Shown in pieces: positions 37,134-46,074 of a stretch of 64,000 nt of DNA. Source of the stretch: Spirochaetota bacterium. GTDB lineage: Bacteria; Spirochaetota; Spirochaetia; Treponematales; UBA12059. Within the stretch, counting starts at the first letter, position 1. Every line of letters starts with the position of its first letter. The stretch is taken from NCBI GenBank assembly GCA_026398615.1, contig JAPLSN010000022.1:1-64000 (forward strand). The letters are read 5' to 3'. The notes below the pieces were generated by a model. It did not search any database. It was not told the origin of the DNA and saw only the letters and a list, made by a program, of their open reading frames with translations. The translations under genes and the position numbers were made by a program.

Positions 37134-38228
37134 CTGAAAACCACCTTACTCCATGACTGGCACGTCGCGCACGATGCCAGGATGACGCCCTTCGCCGGTT
37201 ACGACATGCCGATCACCTACCCGACCGGCGCGGTCGAGGAACACCTGGCGTGCAGGCGTTCGGTCGGCCTCTTCGACATCGACCACATGGGTCAGCTCGA
37301 AGTTTCCGGTCCCGGCGCCGACGAATTCGTCTCCCGCATGGCGTCCGCGAAGATCCTGGACATGAAGGACTGGGACGCCCGCTATTCGCTGCTCCTCAAC
37401 GAGAAGGGCACGGTCATCGACGACCTTTTCATCTACCGGCGCCCGGGCGCCTGGTGGATCGTCATCAACGCATCCAACCGCGAAACGGACCTCGCGTGGT
37501 TCGGCGCGCACAAGGGCGCGGGCGTCTCCGTCGTCGACCGCTCCGACGACACGTACATGATCGCCGTCCAGGGACCCAACGCCATCGCCCTCCTGGACGC
37601 CGTATCGGACCGGAAGATTTCCGGTTTCCCGCGCTTCACCTCGGGAGATGCGAAGGTGGCGGGCGTACCCTGCTTTGTCGGCCGCACGGGGTACACGGGC
37701 GAGGACGGCGCGGAACTCTTCTTCCCCGCCGGCAAGGCGGTGAAACTCTGGGACGCGCTCATCGCGGAAGGGATCAGGCTCGGCTTCGCGACCATACCGG
37801 TGGGTCTGGCCGCCCGCGACAGCCTCCGGTTCGAGGCAGGCATGCCGCTCCACGGGCACGAGATCAGTCCCGAGATCAACGCCATCGAAGCCGGCTTCAA
37901 GTGGGCGTGCGATTTCGACAAGGAGTTCACGGGCAAGGCCGCGCTCCAGGCCGTCCTGTCCGAGGGGCCGAAGCGCAAGCTCGTGACGATCGAAGTGCAG
38001 GGCGGCGTCCCGCGCGAGGGCTACCAGGTCCTGAGCCCCGACGGCGTCCCGATCGGCAAGGCGGTGGCGGGGATGTTCTGCCCCACCGTCAGGAAATACG
38101 CCTGCAACGCCTTCGTGGATCCGGCATTCGCCAGGTCGGGGACGGACGTCCAGGTGGTGATCCACGGCAAACCCAAGTCCGGCATCGTGGCCAAGCGGCC
38201 CCTCTACCTCCCGACCTACCGCCGCTGA
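37134..38228 (+). CDS. gcvT: aminomethyltransferase, glycine cleavage T protein (probable CTG start)
   Basis: T protein of the glycine cleavage system: transfers the methylene of the lipoyl-bound aminomethyl group to tetrahydrofolate, releasing ammonia. The family N-terminus reads LKTTLLHDWHVAHDARMTPF at 37134-37193, ahead of the first ATG at 37182. AAGGAGG lies five bases before the CTG at 37134, so translation very probably starts there, giving 364 residues. Other motifs: HMGQLEVSGPGADEF, GYTGEDGAELFF, DSLRFEAGMPLHGHEI and GFFC-type GMFCPTVRKYACNAFV. It heads gcvT-H-PA-PB. Confidence 0.93.
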   Translation: MKTTLLHDWHVAHDARMTPFAGYDMPITYPTGAVEEHLACRRSVGLFDIDHMGQLEVSGPGADEFVSRMASAKILDMKDWDARYSLLLNEKGTVIDDLFIYRRPGAWWIVINASNRETDLAWFGAHKGAGVSVVDRSDDTYMIAVQGPNAIALLDAVSDRKISGFPRFTSGDAKVAGVPCFVGRTGYTGEDGAELFFPAGKAVKLWDALIAEGIRLGFATIPVGLAARDSLRFEAGMPLHGHEISPEINAIEAGFKWACDFDKEFTGKAALQAVLSEGPKRKLVTIEVQGGVPREGYQVLSPDGVPIGKAVAGMFCPTVRKYACNAFVDPAFARSGTDVQVVIHGKPKSGIVAKRPLYLPTYRR

Positions 38229-38410
38229 AACCAACCGGCAGAGCGAACGTCCACGAGGAACGAAGGGGCAGCGGAGAAGCCCGGAGCGCGCGTCGCGCGC
38301 GAGGGCGCGTCAAACCGTTGGTTTGAAGACAGAGCGAGGGGGGAAGGCTTTCCCCTCTCGGGAGAGGCCGCGGGTATGCCCGATGAGCCCGGAAAAGCGA
38401 GGAGAACGAC
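38229..38410 (+). repeat. gcvT-gcvH spacer with four tight hairpins
   Basis: Within 182 bp are GCGCGC-GTC-GCGCGC (38286-38300), CAAACC-GTT-GGTTTG (38311-38325), GGGGAA-GGCT-TTCCCC (about 38340-38355) and CCTCTC-GG-GAGAGG (about 38354-38367). All have perfect 6-bp arms and loops of two to four bases. Inside an otherwise compact operon this is unusual and may stabilise or process the mRNA. See also the nusG-rplK spacer. Confidence 0.55.
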
Positions 38411-38800
38411 ATGAGCACGATCGACAAGAACGCGAAATACCGCCCATCGCACGAATGGGCCCGCAGGGAAGGCAACCTGGTCGTCATCGGCATTTCCGAC
38501 CACGCGCAGCACGCGCTCGGCGACATCGTCTTCGTCGAGCTTCCCGAAACCGGGAAGGTCTTCAAGCAGGGCGATACGCTCGGCGTGGTGGAATCGGTGA
38601 AAGCCGCGAGCGACATCTACATGCCGTTGAGCGGGAAGATCGCCGCGGTGAACGGAGACCTGGCAGGATCGCCCGATCTCGTCAACAAGGACTGCTATGG
38701 CTCGGGGTGGTTCGTCAAGATCGAAGCCGCCAAACTCCCGGAGTGGGATGGGCTGCTCACGCCCGAAGCCTACGAAGTCGAATCCGGCAAGGAGGAGTAA
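38411..38800 (+). CDS. gcvH: glycine cleavage H protein
   Basis: Lipoyl carrier of the glycine cleavage system, 129 residues. The lipoylated Lys is in GVVESVKAASDIYMPLSGKI (Lys64). YRPSHEWARREGNLVVIGISDHAQ and NKDCYGSGWFVKIE are typical. GAGGAGAA precedes the ATG. It is four bases from gcvPA. No lipoyl synthase or ligase lies in the window. Confidence 0.96.
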   Translation: MSTIDKNAKYRPSHEWARREGNLVVIGISDHAQHALGDIVFVELPETGKVFKQGDTLGVVESVKAASDIYMPLSGKIAAVNGDLAGSPDLVNKDCYGSGWFVKIEAAKLPEWDGLLTPEAYEVESGKEE

Positions 38801-38803
38801 ACC

Positions 38804-40129
38804 GTGCCCTTCATACCCAACACCGAAGCCGACCGCCAAGCCATGCTCAGCGAGATCGGCATCGGATCCGTCGAAGCCCTCTTCGACGACATACCCGCGG
38901 GGAAGCGCTTTCCGAAGCTCGACCTCCCGAAGGGCATTTCCGAGATGGAAGTCCTGCGCGAAATCGGGGCGATGGCCGCGAAGAACGCGACCGCATCGAA
39001 CTTCGCGTGGTTCCTCGGCGCCGGCGCCTACAACCACTACATTCCAGCCCTCGTGCCCGCCCTCGCGTCGCGCGGGGAGTTCATGACCTCGTACACGCCC
39101 TACCAGCCCGAGGTGTCCCAGGGTTCACTCCAGGCCATCTTCGAGTACCAGTCGATGGCCGCCGAGCTCTTCGGCATGGATGTCGTGAACGCGTCGCACT
39201 ACGACGGCGCGACCGCCCTCGCCGAGGCGGTCATCCTGGCGTGGCGCAGCGCTCCGGGGCGGAAACGCGTCCTCGTCCCCGAAGCTCTCCACCCCGAGTA
39301 CAAGGAAGTGATCCGGACCTACCTCAAAGCCTTCGACCTGAAGGTCGACGAGTGGACGGGGTCGGCCAGCCGGGCCGCTTCCGGCGTCGACGCCCGAACC
39401 TGCGCCTTCGTGGTCCAGTGGCCGGATTTCCGCGGCGAACTCCACGACCTGGCGGGCGTCGCCGACACGGTCCACGCCGCGGGCGCGCTTTTCCTCGTCC
39501 ATGTCGACCCGATCCTGACCGGGATCTGGAAGAGCCCCGGTTCGTACGGCGCGGACGTCGTCACCGCCGAGGGACAGTCCCTCGGGAACGCCATGAACTT
39601 CGGAGGCCCCTTCCTGGGCATGATGGGCGTCACGACGAAACTCGTGCGCAAGCTGCCGGGCCGGATCGCGGGCGAGGCGAAGGACCACGAAGGGCGGCGC
39701 GGCTTCGTGCTGACCCTCACCGCGCGCGAACAGCACATCCGCCGCGAAAAGGCGGTATCCAACATCTGCTCCAACCAGGGGCTCGTGATGCTGCAGACCT
39801 GCATCTACCTGGCCGCGATGGGCAGGAACGGCATGCGGAAGGTCGCCGAGCTGTGCTGGCACAAGGCTCACTACGCGGCGTCGCTGATCGGCAGGCTCCC
39901 CGGCTTCCAGGTGGCCAACGGCACGTTCTTCAAGGAATTCACCGTGAAGACCCCCGTGCCCGCGGCGGGCATCGTGGAAAAGCTCGAGCGGCTCGGGATC
40001 GTGCCCGGCCTCGCGCTGTCCCGCTACGAGGCGAAGCGCGACCGGGAGCTGCTCGTCTGCGTCACCGAAATGAACACCAGGGAGCAGATCGAGCTCTTGG
40101 CCCGCTCGCTCCAGGAGGCCGCGAAATGA
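38804..40129 (+). CDS. gcvPA: glycine dehydrogenase subunit 1 (P protein, alpha part)
   Basis: N-terminal half of split glycine decarboxylase, 441 residues, in the two-subunit form common outside Enterobacteria. Motifs include FLGAGAYNHYIPALVPALASRGEFMTSYTPYQPE, SNICSNQGLVML and GRNGMRKVAELCWHKAHYAA. It carries the structural half but not the PLP Lys, which is in gcvPB. The start of gcvPB overlaps its stop by four bases, which would keep subunits in equal amounts. Confidence 0.96.
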   Translation: MPFIPNTEADRQAMLSEIGIGSVEALFDDIPAGKRFPKLDLPKGISEMEVLREIGAMAAKNATASNFAWFLGAGAYNHYIPALVPALASRGEFMTSYTPYQPEVSQGSLQAIFEYQSMAAELFGMDVVNASHYDGATALAEAVILAWRSAPGRKRVLVPEALHPEYKEVIRTYLKAFDLKVDEWTGSASRAASGVDARTCAFVVQWPDFRGELHDLAGVADTVHAAGALFLVHVDPILTGIWKSPGSYGADVVTAEGQSLGNAMNFGGPFLGMMGVTTKLVRKLPGRIAGEAKDHEGRRGFVLTLTAREQHIRREKAVSNICSNQGLVMLQTCIYLAAMGRNGMRKVAELCWHKAHYAASLIGRLPGFQVANGTFFKEFTVKTPVPAAGIVEKLERLGIVPGLALSRYEAKRDRELLVCVTEMNTREQIELLARSLQEAAK

Positions 40130-41559
40130 ACCTGATCCCCGAACCCCTGGTCTACGAGCTGTCGTCACCCGGCCGCGTCGGCGTGGCCATGCCGGACTGC
40201 GACGTCCCCGGGACGCCCATTCCCGCCGTCTTCGCCCGTCCCGAACTCAAGCTGCCCGAGATCGACGAACTCACGGCGGTGCGGCACTTCACGAGGCTAT
40301 CGCAGAAGAATTTCTCCATAGATACGCAGTTTTACCCGCTCGGTTCCTGTACCATGAAGTACAATCCGAAGGTCAACGAGGCCGCGGCGTCATTCCCGGG
40401 CTGGCTCCATACGCATCCCCTAGTCGGTGACGGGTACAGCCAGGGAGCGCTCGAGCTCATGTGGAAGCTCCAGCGGGTCCTCGCGGAGATCGGCGGCTTC
40501 CAGGCTGTGAGCCTCCAGCCCGCGGCCGGTGCGCATGGCGAACTTTCCGGCGTGTTCATGATCAGAGCCTGCCAGATCGCGCGCGGGCAGTCCGGACGGA
40601 CCAGGATCCTCATCCCCGATTCCGCGCACGGCACCAACCCCGCGTCCTGCGCGATGGCCGGCATGGAAGCCGTGACGATCCCCTCGGCCCCGGACGGCGG
40701 TGTCGACCTCGACGCGCTCAAGGCGGTCCTCGACGATTCGGTGGCGGGCATCATGCTCACCAACCCGAACACGCTCGGCCTCTTCGAGCGGAACATCGAG
40801 AAGATCGCGGCGATGGTCCACGAGGCGGGTGGGCTCGTGTATGGCGACGGCGCGAACCTCAACGCCCTGGCGGGCATCCTCAAGCCCGGCTCCGTCGGCA
40901 TCGACGTCATGCACTACAACCTGCACAAGACCTTCTCCACGCCGCACGGCGGCGGCGGACCCGGCGTCGGCATCGTGGCTGCGGGATCTACCCTCAAGGA
41001 TTACCTGCCCGGGCCGATCGTCGCCGAAAAGGACGGGACGTATTCCTTCGTGCGGCCGTCCGCTTCCATCGGGCGCATGAAGCTGTTCAACGGCAACTTC
41101 GGCGTTCTCGTCCGGGCCTACACATACATACGGATGCTCGGCGCCGAGGGCTTGCGGCGGATGGCGGAGAACGCGGTCCTGAACGCCAACTACCTCAGGG
41201 TCCTCGTCGAAAAGACCTGGAAGCTGAAGTACCCGCGGATCTGCATGCACGAGTTTGTCGCGATGGGCGACGTCGCGCCGGGCGTCAGGACGCTCGACGT
41301 GGCCAAGCGTCTCATCGACTGCGGGTTCCATCCTCCCACGATCTACTTCCCGCTCATCGTTCCCGAGGCGCTCATGATCGAGCCAACGGAGACGGAGAGC
41401 AAGGAAACCCTCGACGCTTTCGCCGCCACCCTCGCGACGATCGCCAGGGAAGCCGTCGAACACCCGGAACTCCTGGCGCAGGCCCCCCACGTCACGCCGA
41501 TCGGACGGCTGGACGAAGTCGCCGCCGCCCGCTGCCCGGTCCTCTGCTACCGGGGTTAG
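40126..41559 (+). CDS. gcvPB: glycine dehydrogenase subunit 2 (P protein, beta part)
   Basis: PLP-dependent catalytic half of glycine decarboxylase, 477 residues from ATG 40126. The PLP Lys is in NLHKTFSTPHGGGGPGVG. FYPLGSCTMKYNPKVNE, QPAAGAHGELSG, DSAHGTNPASCAMAG and YGDGANLNALAG are family landmarks. It closes the operon; lpdA (L protein) is not in the window. Confidence 0.96.
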   Translation: MNLIPEPLVYELSSPGRVGVAMPDCDVPGTPIPAVFARPELKLPEIDELTAVRHFTRLSQKNFSIDTQFYPLGSCTMKYNPKVNEAAASFPGWLHTHPLVGDGYSQGALELMWKLQRVLAEIGGFQAVSLQPAAGAHGELSGVFMIRACQIARGQSGRTRILIPDSAHGTNPASCAMAGMEAVTIPSAPDGGVDLDALKAVLDDSVAGIMLTNPNTLGLFERNIEKIAAMVHEAGGLVYGDGANLNALAGILKPGSVGIDVMHYNLHKTFSTPHGGGGPGVGIVAAGSTLKDYLPGPIVAEKDGTYSFVRPSASIGRMKLFNGNFGVLVRAYTYIRMLGAEGLRRMAENAVLNANYLRVLVEKTWKLKYPRICMHEFVAMGDVAPGVRTLDVAKRLIDCGFHPPTIYFPLIVPEALMIEPTETESKETLDAFAATLATIAREAVEHPELLAQAPHVTPIGRLDEVAAARCPVLCYRG

Positions 41560-41925
41560 TGCGAAGGAACAGGCCACGCAGGCTGGCTGAATCACGAAGG
41601 ACACGAAGGTAGCGAAGGACACGAAGGGAAGACGACGGATGGAAACGGCAGGAAAAAGTGCAAGACCTCTCCTTCCTGGTTTCTCTCGCTTCCCTTCGTC
41701 CTCTTTCATTCCTTCGTGCCCTTTCTCTTCCCCCTTCGTGATCTTCGTGGTTTCTCTTTGTCCGTGCCTCAGTGGCAAGAAACTCTTCTTCTGTGGCCTG
41801 CCTGCGCCCCATTTACCAAGAACGAAATAAACGGTACCATACCGCGCGAAACGGTTCCGTACGCAGGATTTGACTGCCGGTATACCATCGAGTCGCCTGG
41901 GGCGACGAAGCGACAGGAGTGAAGC
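41560..41925. repeat. spacer with 9-bp CACGAAGG repeats and inverted copies
   Basis: Left arm: CACGAAGGA, CACGAAGGT, AGCGAAGGA and CACGAAGGG start at 41593, 41602, 41611 and 41620, an exact 9-bp period. Right arm: the complement CCTTCGTG at 41711 and 41733 and TCTTCGTG at 41742, plus CCTTCGTC near 41696. The two arms could pair as one long imperfect hairpin about 160 bp across. Just before efp is another small hairpin GTCGCC-TGG-GGCGAC. I see no gene in these 366 bp. Confidence 0.6.
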
Positions 41926-42489
41926 ATGATTCGAGGCGGAGATATCGGGAAGGGCACCTGCCTTCTCTTCAATGGCCACCCCCATCTCGTCGTCGAACGG
42001 GAATTCGTCAGCCCGGGCAAGGGAGCGGCGTTTGCGCGCATCCGGATGAAGAACCTGCGCAACGGCAACGTCGTCCAGCAGACCATCAAGACCCAGGAAG
42101 AGGTGGAAGACGCCGTCGTCGACCAGGTGGATTGCCAGTACCAGTATTCGGACGACGAGTTCTACCATTTCATGAACAACGAGAGTTTCGAGCAGTTCGG
42201 GGTCCCGCTCATCGGCAACGAGGACAAGAAGTTCTACCTCAAGGAAGGCGAAACCTACACCGTCATCCTCTGGGAGCACGAAGCCATCGACATCAAGATT
42301 CCCTTCAAGATGGTCTTTACCGTCACGGAGAGCGAAAATTACGTGAAGGGCGACACGGTGTCCGGCGCCACGAAACCGATTGTCGTCGACACCGGACTCA
42401 CGGTCCGCGTCCCTCTCTTCATCAAGCAGGGCGAAAAGATCCTCGTGAACACCGAAACCAACGATTACGTCGAGCGCGTGAATACCTGA
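41926..42489 (+). CDS. efp: translation elongation factor P
   Basis: EF-P, which relieves ribosome stalling at polyproline. 187 residues with the modification loop SPGKGAAFARIR; the Lys32 equivalent is present, so beta-lysylation or another Lys modification is possible. KTQEEVEDAVVDQVDCQYQYSDD and the C-terminal GLTVRVPLFIKQGEKILVNTET are typical. AGGAG precedes the ATG. Confidence 0.96.
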   Translation: MIRGGDIGKGTCLLFNGHPHLVVEREFVSPGKGAAFARIRMKNLRNGNVVQQTIKTQEEVEDAVVDQVDCQYQYSDDEFYHFMNNESFEQFGVPLIGNEDKKFYLKEGETYTVILWEHEAIDIKIPFKMVFTVTESENYVKGDTVSGATKPIVVDTGLTVRVPLFIKQGEKILVNTETNDYVERVNT

Positions 42490-42546
42490 CAGGACCCGTG
42501 GATACTCCGTGTTTTCCGACAGCCGGTTCATCGCGCCGGGAAAAGC

Positions 42547-42579
42547 AAAACCGCCTCCCGTAAAGGGAGGCGGTTTTTT
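42547..42579. terminator. bidirectional intrinsic terminator between efp and ssb
   Basis: AAAACCGCCTCCC pairs with GGGAGGCGGTTTT around a GTAAA loop, with A-run on one side and T6 on the other. It serves convergent efp (plus) and ssb (minus). Confidence 0.92.
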
Positions 42580-42589
42580 CAATGCATCG

Positions 42590-42976
42590 TCAGAAGACGG
42601 TTTCTTCCTCCAGTGCCGGTTTCTTGACCGCTGGCGGATCCTCGTCCTTTACGACGGGCTTGAATTCGACGTGCTCGGCGACGATCTTGATCTTGGAATG
42701 GGGTTTCCCTTCACCGTCGGTCCAGCGATCCTGCTTGAGCCGCCCGACGACCCGGACGCCGCGGCCTTTCTTGAGGGTCGTGGAGCAGTTCTGCGCCAGC
42801 TTCGCCCAGGCTTCGACGTCGAAAAAGGAAACTTCCTTTTCGTAGTCGTCGTTTTGCTTGAACCAGCGGTTGGACGCGACGGAGAAATCGCAGACGGTCG
42901 AACCGCCGGCCGTCGTCTTGGCGACGGGATCCTTCGTGAGATTCCCTTCGATGAGGATGGAATTGAGGTTGTTCAT
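42590..42976 (-). CDS. ssb: single-stranded DNA-binding protein
   Basis: SSB with an OB-fold, 128 residues: MNNLNSILIEGNLTKDPV, DFSVASNRWFKQNDD, FFDVEAWAKLAQNCS and GRGVRVVGRLKQDRW. The C-terminal tip EEETVF is acidic but does not end in the usual DDxPF. It is shorter than E. coli SSB (178). Alone on its strand between terminator and HAD gene. Confidence 0.92.
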   Translation of the reverse strand: MNNLNSILIEGNLTKDPVAKTTAGGSTVCDFSVASNRWFKQNDDYEKEVSFFDVEAWAKLAQNCSTTLKKGRGVRVVGRLKQDRWTDGEGKPHSKIKIVAEHVEFKPVVKDEDPPAVKKPALEEETVF

Positions 42977-43197
42977 GTTGCCCTCCTGGGCTTCCGCGGG
43001 AATCCGCCGGCCTGCGCGGCTTCCCGATCGCGTTGTACCCGGCCATGCCGGGGCATCCTGATTAACGCCGGGATCGAGGGTTCGCGCTTGTCCGCGAAGG
43101 GGGCATTTCGACCTGTAGATCCGAACCGCTTGCCGAACCCCATGAAAAGGATGTTCCGAACACCGAAGCGCTCGCCGGGGGACAGGGCGAGGCAGCG

Positions 43198-44004
43198 TCA
43201 GCCCAGGTGGCGGGTGATGATGTCAGCCACCGCGTTCTCGTCATTCGTGAACGGCGACACGTAGGAAGCGGCGGTCCTGATCGCCGGGATGGCGTTCGCC
43301 GGCGCGCAGCCCGAGCCGACGGCCGAAACCATGCCCAGGTCGTTCATCGCGTCCCCGGCCGCCAGCATGTCCTCCATGCGGATGCCCAGGATCCCGCCGA
43401 GCCAGGCGAGCGCGAGGCCCTTGTCGGTCCCCGAGGGCAGCACTTCGAGAAAATATGGTTTGGATACAAGGATCTCGAGGCGTCCGCGGAACCGCGCCTT
43501 CAGCGACGGCATGAGCCTGTCGAGTTCGTGCGGATCGGCCGGGACGATGAACTTGAGCTGTCCCTTCGCGAACAGGGCTTCGCGGTTTTCGATGAGCCGG
43601 TTAGGCTGCCCGGTCAGCCTCGTGTCCTCGTCGGTCCACCCGTTCTTCCTGGACACATGGATGACGCCGTTTTCGTAGAGCTGGAAGGGAAAGCCCGCGC
43701 AGTCCAGTTCATCGGCTATCTCGCGGCAGAGGGCGGGGGTGATCCTCGTCTCGCGCACCGGGGTCGAGCGTTCGAGCTCTATGATCTCCGCCCCGTTCGT
43801 GGAGATCATGTGGTTTTTCGAGCCCATGATCCCGAGTTCCCGCGCGTATTTTTCCATGGAGTGTATGTTCCGGCCGGAGGCGAGGACGACGGGAATGCCA
43901 GCTTCCAGCGCGGCCCGGCAGGCGGTCCGGTCGATATCGGAAATGCTCAGGTCGCTCCGAAGGAGCGTATCGTCGAGGTCCAGGGCGATGAGTCTGACGG
44001 GCAT
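43198..44004 (-). CDS. Cof-type HAD-superfamily phosphatase
   Basis: HAD-IIB sugar-phosphatase-like enzyme, 268 residues. Motif I LIALDLDDTLLRSD, motif II Ser/Thr region VLASGRNIHSMEKY, Lys in PSGTDKGLALAWLGG and motif III/IV AGDAMNDLGMVSAVG. Cytosolic. The substrate is probably a sugar phosphate or flavin phosphate but cannot be fixed from sequence. It is divergent from murJ. Confidence 0.92.
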   Translation of the reverse strand: MPVRLIALDLDDTLLRSDLSISDIDRTACRAALEAGIPVVLASGRNIHSMEKYARELGIMGSKNHMISTNGAEIIELERSTPVRETRITPALCREIADELDCAGFPFQLYENGVIHVSRKNGWTDEDTRLTGQPNRLIENREALFAKGQLKFIVPADPHELDRLMPSLKARFRGRLEILVSKPYFLEVLPSGTDKGLALAWLGGILGIRMEDMLAAGDAMNDLGMVSAVGSGCAPANAIPAIRTAASYVSPFTNDENAVADIITRHLG

Positions 44005-44105
44005 GCGGCTTTATACCCGAAGCGCGGGGGAGGAATCAAGCCCGGCCGCTTGCCTGTCTGTTCCGCCATTGCCCGAGACCGGGTCTTTCCTGTATCCTTG
44101 TCGCC

Positions 44106-45695
44106 ATGTCGGACGGCAACGACGGCGGGGCGAGCCTCGTCAGGGAATCGGGAAAGCTCTCCCTCCTCACGATGGTCTCCCGGGTCCTCGGCCTCGTCCG
44201 CGAAATGACGCGGGCCGCGCTCATGGGAACCATGGGTCTCGCGGATTCCTTCACCATCGCCTTCCTCATCCCCAATTTCATGCGCAGGCTCTTCGCCGAA
44301 GGGTCCGTCGCGGTGGCTTTTATCCCCACCATCAAGGGTTACCTCAAGGATGGCGACCGGAAAAAGACGGAGGAGTTCATCTCCGCCACCTTCACCGTGC
44401 TCTGCCTGCTCGTGACTGCCGTCACGGTCGCCGGGATGGCCGCGGCCCCGGCCATCGTCTCCATGTTCAGGAGCGAACCGGTCGAGACCGCCGTCCTCAC
44501 GCGGCTCATGTTTCCCTTCCTGGCCCTGGTGTCCGTCGCCGCCCTCCTCCAGGGCATGCTGAACGCCGTCGGCGTCTTCACGCCCTCGGGGATCGCGCCC
44601 ATACTCTTCAACCTGTGCTTCATCGGCGTCCCCTGGGTCATCGCCCCGTTCGCGCCGAATCCCGCGCGCGCCATGGCCGTCGGCGTGCTCGCCGGCGGGT
44701 TCGCGCAAGCCGCCTGCCAGCTGCCGGCCGTCCTGAAAAACGGGTTCCGCTTCGGGTTCATCGGCATCGGGCGGGCGTTCCGGAACCCGGGGATGCGGCG
44801 CGTGATGGCGCTGATAGCCCCGACCATCGTCGGGATGGCGGCCTACCAGCTCAACGACATCGTGTGCTCGGTCGTCGCGTCCAGGACCGGGGAAGGCGTG
44901 GCGACCTCGCTCACCTTCAGCCTCCGCCTCCAGGAGCTCATCCTCGGCGTGTTCGCCGTCTCCGTCTCCACCGTCATCCTTCCCGAACTCGCCGAGCGCG
45001 CCCACAACGGCGAATGGGCGATTTTTTCGGAGCGCTTCAAGCGCGGGCTCGAGGCCATCGCCCTCATCACGATCCCGATGTCGGTCTTCGCGATGATCGA
45101 AGGCCGGGATATCGTGGCCCTGCTCTTCAAGACGCGCGAATTCGACGAGCGCTCGGTGGAATTGACCGCGAACGCCTTCTTCTTTCACATGCTCGGCCTT
45201 TTCTTCATTGCCGCCAACCGCGTGATCGCGCCGGCGTTCTACGCCAAGGGCGACGTCAGGAATCCCACGATGGCCGGGGTCGCGAGTTTCGCGATCAACA
45301 TACCCCTGGCGATGATCCTCGCCGCGCCGATGAAGGGCGGGGGCATCGCGCTGGCCCTGTCGATCTCGAGCGGCCTGAACGCGGTGATCCTCGTCGGGAT
45401 GCTGCTCCGCATGCGCGTCGCCGGCATGCGCGCGGCGCTCGTCTCCGTCGCGGGCTACTCGCTCCGCATGCTGGTTTTTTCCGCGATCGCCGCGGCGCCG
45501 GTCCTGTTCGCTGCGCCATGCCTGCGCGCCGCGCTTTCCGGCCGCGGGCGCTTTCTCTCGGCGGGTGCGCCGCTCCTGGTTTCGACCCTCGTTTTCGCCG
45601 GGATCGGCGTCGGGCTCCTGGTGGCCGTCCGTGATTCCATCGCCTCGGAACTGCTGTCCAATCTTTTCCGGAAACGCGCACGGCCGCCCGCTTGA
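44106..45695 (+). CDS. murJ: MurJ lipid II flippase
   Basis: MOP-superfamily membrane protein that flips lipid II during peptidoglycan synthesis. 529 residues with ~14 hydrophobic segments, starting SGKLSLLTMVSRVLGLVREM and containing NFMRRLFAEGSVAVAFIP, a typical MurJ N-terminus. No cell-wall gene is adjacent. Start ATG 44106 gives a full-length protein. Confidence 0.95.
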   Translation: MSDGNDGGASLVRESGKLSLLTMVSRVLGLVREMTRAALMGTMGLADSFTIAFLIPNFMRRLFAEGSVAVAFIPTIKGYLKDGDRKKTEEFISATFTVLCLLVTAVTVAGMAAAPAIVSMFRSEPVETAVLTRLMFPFLALVSVAALLQGMLNAVGVFTPSGIAPILFNLCFIGVPWVIAPFAPNPARAMAVGVLAGGFAQAACQLPAVLKNGFRFGFIGIGRAFRNPGMRRVMALIAPTIVGMAAYQLNDIVCSVVASRTGEGVATSLTFSLRLQELILGVFAVSVSTVILPELAERAHNGEWAIFSERFKRGLEAIALITIPMSVFAMIEGRDIVALLFKTREFDERSVELTANAFFFHMLGLFFIAANRVIAPAFYAKGDVRNPTMAGVASFAINIPLAMILAAPMKGGGIALALSISSGLNAVILVGMLLRMRVAGMRAALVSVAGYSLRMLVFSAIAAAPVLFAAPCLRAALSGRGRFLSAGAPLLVSTLVFAGIGVGLLVAVRDSIASELLSNLFRKRARPPA

Positions 45696-45727
45696 CGGAT
45701 GCGCCCGGCTACCTGCCGCCTTGATGA

Positions 45728-45946
45728 CTCGCTCGCGCCGCTTCCCCCGCGGAAGCAGTGCTCGCATTCAACCGGGCGATCGTGGATGCCACGGCCGACG
45801 TCGCCGCCTGCTTCAAGGTGCAGATCGCCTGCTACAAGACGCTCGGGATAGAGGGGTTCGTAGCCCATGCCGGAGCCCTGGGTCCGCTTCGTGGAGTCGA
45901 AGTGGGAATGCCGCCCGAATCCGATGCAAAAACGCGGATCCCGTAG
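45728..45946 (+). pseudogene. pyrF: truncated remnant of orotidine 5'-phosphate decarboxylase gene
   Basis: The frame reads AVLAFNRAIVDATADVAACF, then KVQIACYKTLGIEGF. This matches the segment of type 2 PyrF before the catalytic DxK region (LAFNRAIVDAT.DVAAC.K.QIA.YE.LG.EG). The N-terminal part and the whole catalytic and phosphate-binding part are missing, and the frame ends in a TAG after an unrelated tail. It is only ~70 codons, so it is decayed. It lies just upstream of the tRNA-Thr promoter. Confidence 0.6.
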
Positions 45947-46032
45947 CCACCCCGCTGGACGGGCGATCCGTTTTTCGGGTACAAGTATGTGTAGCAGAAA
46001 ATGTGCCGCACGGCCCGCCTAGGGGTTTTGCC

Positions 46033-46061
46033 TTGACAAAAGGCGCTTCTGCTGTTATTGT
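46033..46061 (+). promoter_or_regulatory. strong sigma-70 promoter of the tRNA/ribosomal/RNA polymerase block
   Basis: TTGACA (46033-46038) and TATTGT (46056-46061) are 17 bp apart, 14 bp upstream of tRNA-Thr. Near-consensus boxes and spacing fit a strong promoter for tRNA-Thr, rpmG, tRNA-Trp, secE and nusG. Confidence 0.78.
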
Positions 46062-46074
46062 ACCGCCGCAAAAC

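Noticed and set aside
38323-40125. Long open frame joining gcvH, gcvPA and gcvPB regions
   Set aside because: Only the gcvPB part from 40126 is real; the earlier part is an out-of-frame shadow of gcvH and gcvPA.
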